The notes under the pieces: generated by a model
What the model saw: the letters and a program-made list of their open reading frames with translations, nothing else
Databases searched by the model: none
Told to the model about the DNA's origin: nothing
Shown here: one piece after another, positions 59,355 through 64,000 of the stretch
How the letters are laid out: each line of letters begins with the position of its first letter
Numbering within the stretch: position 1 is the first letter of the stretch
Assembly: GCA_050291465.1 (NCBI GenBank)
Contig: JBNKJV010000001.1
Span: forward strand, 1 to 64,000
Length of the DNA: 64,000 bases
DNA from: CBFDBF01 sp050291465
GTDB taxonomy: Bacteria > Pseudomonadota > Gammaproteobacteria > Chromatiales > Chromatiaceae
Direction of reading: 5' to 3'
Program-made: the position numbers and the translations under genes

Positions 59355-60950
59355 TCAACCTTTCTCTTCCTCCATCCCGGGATAAAAGACCTTAACGCGA
59401 TTTCTACCCTCGGCCTTTGCGTAATACATCGCGATATCCGCCCGCTTGAGGAGTTGTTGCGCATCACCCGCGTGATCCGGATATATTGCGATCCCCGTGG
59501 TTGAAGAGATATCGAGGGTTAGTTCATCAATATTAAACGGCCGGTTTAACGCATGCCTGATATTTTCAGCGACCTTCAATGCATTCTCCTCCGCTTTGAC
59601 CGACTGCAGCAGAATAACGAACTCATCCCCACCGACCCGGGCTGCTGAATCGGTTTTTCGCAGACAGCCTCTAATCCGATCAGCAACTGCTTTTAACAAC
59701 CGATCACCGACGCCATGGCCATGCCGATCGTTAACAGGTTTGAATTTATCCAGATCCACGAACATCAATGCTAACACACTCTTCTCTCGCTCCGCGTTGG
59801 CAATCGCCTGACTCAGGCGATCACGAAAAAGGTCTCTGTTAGGTAGCTCGGTCAGGGTATCGTGATAGGCCATATGTTCGACCCTATCCTCCATAACCTT
59901 GCGGTCTGTAATATCGTAGAACCAACCCAAAATCGCCGGTTTGTTCTGATACTCCACTGCAAAGTAGGAGGCCAAGGCCCATTTAGTCCAAGTATTTTTC
60001 CCCGGACAATGAAGCTCTATCAGTTTGTTTGTGACACGCCTGCCTTTATGAACCTGCTCCATCGCATCTGCGTACTCTTCCGGATGCGCATAGTAATTTT
60101 CCGGAACAGTGCCGATAACCTGTTCCGTTGTCGACTCAATCAAAGAAATGTAGCTCTTGTTGGCAAATATTATTTGATTACTGGCGGCATCTACTATGCG
60201 TGTCGCAATAGGACTGCTCTCCAACATCTGGCGTAATCTTGCTTCGTTCTCGATCGCCTTATGGCGTAGAACGAAGTTCTCCTCCAAGCGAAGTCTCAAT
60301 TGCCAGGCGCTGGCCAGAAGAAAGAGAAGAAACAGCGCATCCATCGCCCCCATACCGACAGATACCGCGTCACCTTCGGAGGCAAGGAAAACGATTTGCG
60401 GTATTAGAACTGATAGCAAAAAACTTATTATTGATATCCGGTCGATGGCCAACGTTGTTGACCCACCCGCGCAAAGACCGGCCAAAGCGAAAGAGACATA
60501 GATTTTATGGGGGGTATCACCCGACGGGGCAAGCAGCAACCCCCCGACACCCCAAACAATACCGGTGATTATGGTGCCCACTCGGAACCAGAGTAGCCAG
60601 CGATACGCATCGGTACGGCCGCCAAAATCCGCCAATCTCTTCCAAAGGAAAAATAGAATGGCCCTACCCAGCAGGGCCGCACAAAGCACATAGAGCCATC
60701 CTGCCAGATGACTCGAAGCGATTACCGGAGACTGGACATAGACAAGGATCACCGCAAGCAACAAACTTATGACAATGGCGGTGGGCAGATTGGAATAGAG
60801 AAGCTGGGTCCGCTCGAACTGCAGCGAGGATTGCAGGCTATCTGCTTGCGTTCCCTCAGGGGAATATGGCTGAATACCGGTCGATCCGGCCGCGGACGCA
60901 GCCTGGGCCGTCGACGCTTCCGCCTCTTTACCTTCCGCTCGCCTCTCCAC
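59355..60950 (-). CDS. Membrane diguanylate cyclase with PAS domain
   Basis: A 531-residue protein: a polar N-terminal tail of about 50 residues, a membrane region of six or more helices (about 55-215), a PAS domain (about 235-350) and a GGDEF domain (about 360-525). The active-site motif GGDEF is intact (440-444), and an inhibitory RxxD site (RKTD, 431-434) lies five residues upstream, so feedback-controlled c-di-GMP synthesis is expected. The start is GTG at 60950, after GGGGGC. The membrane region is not one of the MASE types I can name with confidence. Confidence 0.9.
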   Translation of the reverse strand: MERRAEGKEAEASTAQAASAAGSTGIQPYSPEGTQADSLQSSLQFERTQLLYSNLPTAIVISLLLAVILVYVQSPVIASSHLAGWLYVLCAALLGRAILFFLWKRLADFGGRTDAYRWLLWFRVGTIITGIVWGVGGLLLAPSGDTPHKIYVSFALAGLCAGGSTTLAIDRISIISFLLSVLIPQIVFLASEGDAVSVGMGAMDALFLLFLLASAWQLRLRLEENFVLRHKAIENEARLRQMLESSPIATRIVDAASNQIIFANKSYISLIESTTEQVIGTVPENYYAHPEEYADAMEQVHKGRRVTNKLIELHCPGKNTWTKWALASYFAVEYQNKPAILGWFYDITDRKVMEDRVEHMAYHDTLTELPNRDLFRDRLSQAIANAEREKSVLALMFVDLDKFKPVNDRHGHGVGDRLLKAVADRIRGCLRKTDSAARVGGDEFVILLQSVKAEENALKVAENIRHALNRPFNIDELTLDISSTTGIAIYPDHAGDAQQLLKRADIAMYYAKAEGRNRVKVFYPGMEEEKG

Positions 60951-61174
60951 GTAGTTGCCCCCTGAAACGCCCTACTCTCTGGATAGACGAATTAATCCGG
61001 GCTGTCAATCTTGATAATCGACGCTCCTGGCAGCTGGGTGAGATATCGATTTAAGGACAGAAAGTTGTTTCAGGTATGTGCATATGGATCTTAGATCTAT
61101 TTCTCACTCGGCATATAGCTACCCACCTTCACTTGCGGAAAAGGGTTTCCTCTGGCCACGTATATTTTTCTTTA

Positions 61175-62026
61175 TTAATGGGTTTTCCGGTCTTGCACAT
61201 AAATGACATGGTAGCCAAACGAGGTCTTAACCGGTGCTTTTGTAAATTCACCCGGCTTTAAGGCAAATACCGCATCTTCAAAAGACCTGTGCATGACATC
61301 TTTCCCGAACCAACCCAAATCACCACCGGACTTTGCGGATACCTTATCGATGGAATAATCCTGAGCATATATCTGAAAATCTTGTGCCGGATTTTTTGAG
61401 TTGTTTAACTTTTCTATAATTCCATCCGCCTCCTGCTCGGTCGCGACCAAAATATGGTAGGCATGCACCTCAACGCCCGCAATAGGCTCCACTTCCGTCG
61501 CCATAGCGACCTCCTCTATCGCGATACAACCCAGCTCGCCATAGAGCGGATCATCCTCGTAAACGCCGCGCTCCTCCCACTTCTTCCCGCCATATAGCAC
61601 TATATTTCGACAGGGGACCAACGATTTAAATTTTATACCGAAAGACTCGACTATCTTTTTATCATCGAGGCCGATATCAACCCCTCTCAATAGCAACAGG
61701 CTATCCCCCTGACGATAATAAGCATTACCGACCTTAGCCCCCATTTTCGCATAGGAATCGGGAACGCTCCTGAATACCAGAACAGTCGGCGGCTTCGGTG
61801 AGCATACAAGGGGGATATCGGGAGGCTCGCCGGTATAACACTGGATTGTCCCCGCGACTATGGATGAAGCATCCGTCGCGCCACTCCCTTCCTCATGAAT
61901 CCGTACAGAATTGAAACTGGATGGTGGCGCCATTGCTTTCTGTTCAGCTTTTCCCTGCTCTTCCGTTTCCGGACCCCCGCAACCGAACAAAAAAAGACCC
62001 ATCAGTATCAGGACACTTCTTCTCAT
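61175..62026 (-). CDS. Parvulin-type peptidyl-prolyl isomerase lipoprotein
   Basis: A 283-residue lipoprotein: lipobox LFGC near residue 16 after MRRSVLILMGLFL, an N-terminal region of about 160 residues with no named domain, and a C-terminal rotamase domain (about 180-280) with VHAYHILVATEQEAD, GGDLGWFGKD and TSFGYHVIYVQDRK. Parvulin domains assist folding of exported proteins. Strong SD GGAGG precedes the ATG. It overlaps the stop of the preceding lipoprotein gene by four bases, so the two are cotranslated and may act together in the periplasm. Confidence 0.88.
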   Translation of the reverse strand: MRRSVLILMGLFLFGCGGPETEEQGKAEQKAMAPPSSFNSVRIHEEGSGATDASSIVAGTIQCYTGEPPDIPLVCSPKPPTVLVFRSVPDSYAKMGAKVGNAYYRQGDSLLLLRGVDIGLDDKKIVESFGIKFKSLVPCRNIVLYGGKKWEERGVYEDDPLYGELGCIAIEEVAMATEVEPIAGVEVHAYHILVATEQEADGIIEKLNNSKNPAQDFQIYAQDYSIDKVSAKSGGDLGWFGKDVMHRSFEDAVFALKPGEFTKAPVKTSFGYHVIYVQDRKTH

Positions 62027-62697
62027 CGACTTATCCTCCGTATCGCATTGTTTTTCGGCTCTGCGGCCGTTTCAAAGCGGGATCCTCTCCATGCCCTCAA
62101 CATCGTCTCTTTATCTGATGGATTATTGTAATTTACGTACACGCCGATATCGAAGCCGTTTATTAACCTGCTATATATAATTTGCTTTAAAACGATTTCT
62201 CCGGTTGGGCTATATAGGGTCGTCTCATACCTTTGAAAATCAAGCCCGCCAACATTCTCTATGGATATTTCTGAAGCAGTAGCCCTGATCCCTTCTTTCC
62301 CGAGCGCCTCCAAAATCACATCCCTGCCCGCTCTATTGCTTTCTTCCCACTCTCCCTCGTACTCCTCTTCGAAAGGTTCAGAGGTGGATTGAAATGAATT
62401 AACTCGATCCTTACTAAAGCTAATCAAATAGTTTAGAGCACTAGTATCTATTTCCTCCTGGGTCACCTCTTCCAGAACATCCGAGCCCTTTTTCTCTATC
62501 TCCTTCAACCTTTCCTTCGACATGACGACCCATCCTTCCGGAATGTCTATGGTCCATCCTATTTCGTGACTGGTATAGGTCTTCTTCTCGACAACCCCCT
62601 CATCCACACTTTCATTTGGATCATGTTTGCCGCACGACGCCAGTAAAATCAGTATTCCAAAGATTACCGGCGCATACCCGGTTATTGTTTTTGCCAT
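62023..62697 (-). CDS. Hypothetical lipoprotein
   Basis: A 224-residue predicted lipoprotein (start MAKTITGYAPVIFGILILLASC, with the lipobox LLASC). The mature protein is acidic, begins with a short linker, and has the segment WTIDIPEGWVVMSKE followed by alternating strands, similar in layout to other small lipoproteins with a beta-sandwich; no family is recognised. The start at 62697 is preferred over a longer frame to 62778 because it gives the lipobox. It is coupled to the parvulin gene downstream by a four-base overlap. Confidence 0.7.
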   Translation of the reverse strand: MAKTITGYAPVIFGILILLASCGKHDPNESVDEGVVEKKTYTSHEIGWTIDIPEGWVVMSKERLKEIEKKGSDVLEEVTQEEIDTSALNYLISFSKDRVNSFQSTSEPFEEEYEGEWEESNRAGRDVILEALGKEGIRATASEISIENVGGLDFQRYETTLYSPTGEIVLKQIIYSRLINGFDIGVYVNYNNPSDKETMLRAWRGSRFETAAEPKNNAIRRISR

Positions 62698-62783
62698 AGA
62701 TACTCCGCCTTTTTTTGAATTGAGGCCGGAACCAAAATCAACCAACCGCTCTAATAGCCAACGACGGTTTATGGACAATCCGT

Positions 62784-63134
62784 TTAATGAAGCTTCATAT
62801 AATATGCCGGATCATCTGTGTTGTCCGGGTTGTAAAACAATTTATCCCTGCTTCCCTCATAGGTCAGCCTGACCTGCATGAATACTTCGCCCCGTTGAAC
62901 AAGGCTGACATCTATCTCGGCAGGCTTTACGGAATAGGTGCCCAGAAGTTTCTGGCCCGTGGATATATCAGTAATAACGAACTCTCCTCCGGAAGAAAAA
63001 GTCAGAACCTCGTTGGTTTCACCATCCGGATCGTAAGCTATTTTCCAATTACCCAATAGCCAGGCATCGGAGCCTGCTATTGCCCCACCGCTAAAAGCAG
63101 CCAATACGACTATCAGCAATGCCCGCTTTATCAT
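62784..63134 (-). CDS. Hypothetical small secreted protein
   Basis: A 116-residue protein with a signal peptide (MIKRALLIVVLAAFSGGAIAG) and a beta-rich mature domain of about 95 residues (WLLGNWKIAYDPDGE, split by loops, then LLGTYSVKPAEIDVSL). The pattern fits small lipocalin-like or META-like folds that begin with a GxW segment, but no assignment is made. The start at 63134 is chosen for the signal peptide. Confidence 0.65.
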   Translation of the reverse strand: MIKRALLIVVLAAFSGGAIAGSDAWLLGNWKIAYDPDGETNEVLTFSSGGEFVITDISTGQKLLGTYSVKPAEIDVSLVQRGEVFMQVRLTYEGSRDKLFYNPDNTDDPAYYMKLH

Positions 63135-63202
63135 ACTTTTCTCCTTATTCAGAATACGGATATACGGCATACACAAATAACCCCAGATTGTCACCGCCTC
63201 CT

Positions 63203-63571
63203 CTAATCATTCCCCTCAAGCACCTCCTGCAGGATCGGAAGGGCATCAAAAGCAGCCGGATAACCGGCGTATATGGCCGCCTGAAGTAACGCCTCTGTAA
63301 TCTCTTCAACCGTCGCGCCGTTGCTTAGCGCGATGCCAAACACGATGCGCAGCGCACCATGACGCCCAAGCGCGGCAAGGATGCCGATACTACATAGAGA
63401 GCGCGTCTTCACATCGATCACCTCACGTGACCAGGTACGACCGAATACTACGGATATGACCTCATTCTCAAATGAGGGGCTCAGTTCCCTGAAACGACCG
63501 GCAATCTTTTCAGCCTGCTCGGAACCGATAAGCCTGCCGAGCGTTTCTACTCCCTTGGTGTATTCGTTCAC
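63203..63571 (-). CDS. Carboxymuconolactone decarboxylase family protein
   Basis: A 122-residue helical protein of the CMD family (PcaC-like length). The core is DVKTRSLCSIGILAALGR, followed by the conserved GATVEEITEALLQAAIYAGYPAA. It lacks a CxxC pair, unlike the AhpD-type member at 25699. A single Cys lies in the SLCSIG segment. It may be a lactone decarboxylase-like or regulatory protein; no pathway genes are nearby. The start is GTG at 63571. Confidence 0.85.
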   Translation of the reverse strand: MNEYTKGVETLGRLIGSEQAEKIAGRFRELSPSFENEVISVVFGRTWSREVIDVKTRSLCSIGILAALGRHGALRIVFGIALSNGATVEEITEALLQAAIYAGYPAAFDALPILQEVLEGND

Positions 63572-63635
63572 TATGAAGGTTCTCCAGATTCTTTGGCTAC
63601 CGACGTATTATTAAGCGGTCGGTGTTCTGATATTT

Positions 63636-64000
63636 CTAGCCCGCCATTTTTGGAAGAAAGGAAATATCAACATGGTATTTCTTTGGATTGTCCTTTTCTA
63701 TCAAGACGGTAATTTCATCTCCGGGGATGTGATCGCTTGGATCAAACCATATATTCTCACTATTGAACACATGAACCTCTGATGTGGCCGGATTTTCCCA
63801 TTGGGCAGTAATCTGGTACGGGTTTCTGCCATTCACTTCGAGCGATGAATTGAATTGCACGCCTTGGAATTTGGCTCTAATAGGCACTCCATAGCGCTGC
63901 AAATATTCAACCTTTTTCGCCGTTAATCTTCCGATCAACATCATTACAAAACCGAATAAGAAAAACGCCGAACCGATACCCGCCAAAATGACGGCCCCAC
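63636..64000 (-). CDS. DUF3592-like membrane protein, partial at the window edge
   Basis: At least 116 residues with one N-terminal hydrophobic helix (AFFLFGFVMMLIG), then a soluble beta domain (VPIRAKFQGVQFN, WENPATSEVHVF, DEITVLIEKDNPKKY) typical of DUF3592, a family of small membrane proteins of unknown function. The open frame continues through the end of the window, so the true start lies outside; the TTG at 63986 is only a possible start. Confidence 0.7.
   Translation of the reverse strand, partial: GAVILAGIGSAFFLFGFVMMLIGRLTAKKVEYLQRYGVPIRAKFQGVQFNSSLEVNGRNPYQITAQWENPATSEVHVFNSENIWFDPSDHIPGDEITVLIEKDNPKKYHVDISFLPKMAG

Overview
The window looks like a chromosomal segment of a gammaproteobacterium. 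Aconitase B, a Rep-type helicase, ArfB, a DUF2782 protein and QseBC/PhoPQ-like two-component systems are all typical of that class. Most of it is GC-rich, with short intergenic gaps and overlapping operons. A stretch at about 19.5-28.7 kb and the right end (about 55.5-64 kb) are AT-richer and carry more hypothetical and lineage-specific genes. No rRNA, CRISPR array, intact insertion sequence or prophage is visible. One tRNA gene, tRNA-Arg(CCG), is present.

Layout. 0.5-2.4 kb: TRAP transporter membrane subunits (dctM, dctQ) without an adjacent dctP. 2.5-6 kb: DUF2782 protein, LOG-family protein and Rep helicase. 6.3-7.3 kb: a small c-type cytochrome and tRNA-Arg. 7.3-10.2 kb: thioredoxin-like secreted protein, large lipoprotein and alpha/beta hydrolase. 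10.2-15 kb: a futalosine-pathway menaquinone cluster in which mqnB-like and mqnE-like domains are fused (mqnD, mqnB-E, mqnA, mqnC). 15-19.2 kb: DUF3047 protein, a VTT-membrane/FAD-disulfide oxidoreductase fusion and an ArsM-type methyltransferase that carries an unusual in-frame insert. 19.5-28.5 kb: accessory island with three tandem secreted ankyrin-repeat proteins (15, 9 and 6 repeats), small membrane proteins, a CMD-family protein, a DUF4282 protein and a DUF3800 gene followed by a probable structured RNA. 28.7-39.1 kb (all minus strand): aquaglyceroporin, thioredoxin-like protein, DUF547, U32 peptidase-family protein, then a tightly coupled cassette of class III aminotransferase, short acyl-adenylating enzyme, MMPL transporter and reductase-SCP2 fusion. 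39.3-42 kb: MlaC-like protein with a QseBC-like two-component system. 42-43.2 kb: arfB, a 24-copy heptamer tandem repeat and arsC. 43.6-49.6 kb: EF-hand protein and a seven-gene cytochrome operon (two b561-type cytochromes, one fused to a diheme cytochrome c, plus SHP/DUF1924, a free diheme cytochrome, a PepSY protein and a PhoPQ-like pair). 49.7-55.4 kb: P-type cation ATPase and acnB. 55.7-64 kb: heme-sensor/HAMP protein, DUF4388-like protein, TPR-methyltransferase, PAS-GGDEF protein, parvulin lipoprotein and several small secreted proteins.

How it fits together. The menaquinone cluster covers four steps plus nucleoside cleavage of the futalosine route and implies a quinone suited to low-potential respiration, consistent with the many c- and b-type cytochromes. 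The 33-42 kb region is rich in lipid-handling functions (SCP2, MMPL, MlaC, acyl activation) and suggests synthesis and export of an unknown amino-lipid; this is inference. Arsenic-related genes (arsM-like, arsC, possibly the aquaglyceroporin) are scattered. Intergenic regions at 6 kb, 19.3 kb, 28.7 kb, 33.1 kb and 43.4 kb share dispersed repeat modules.
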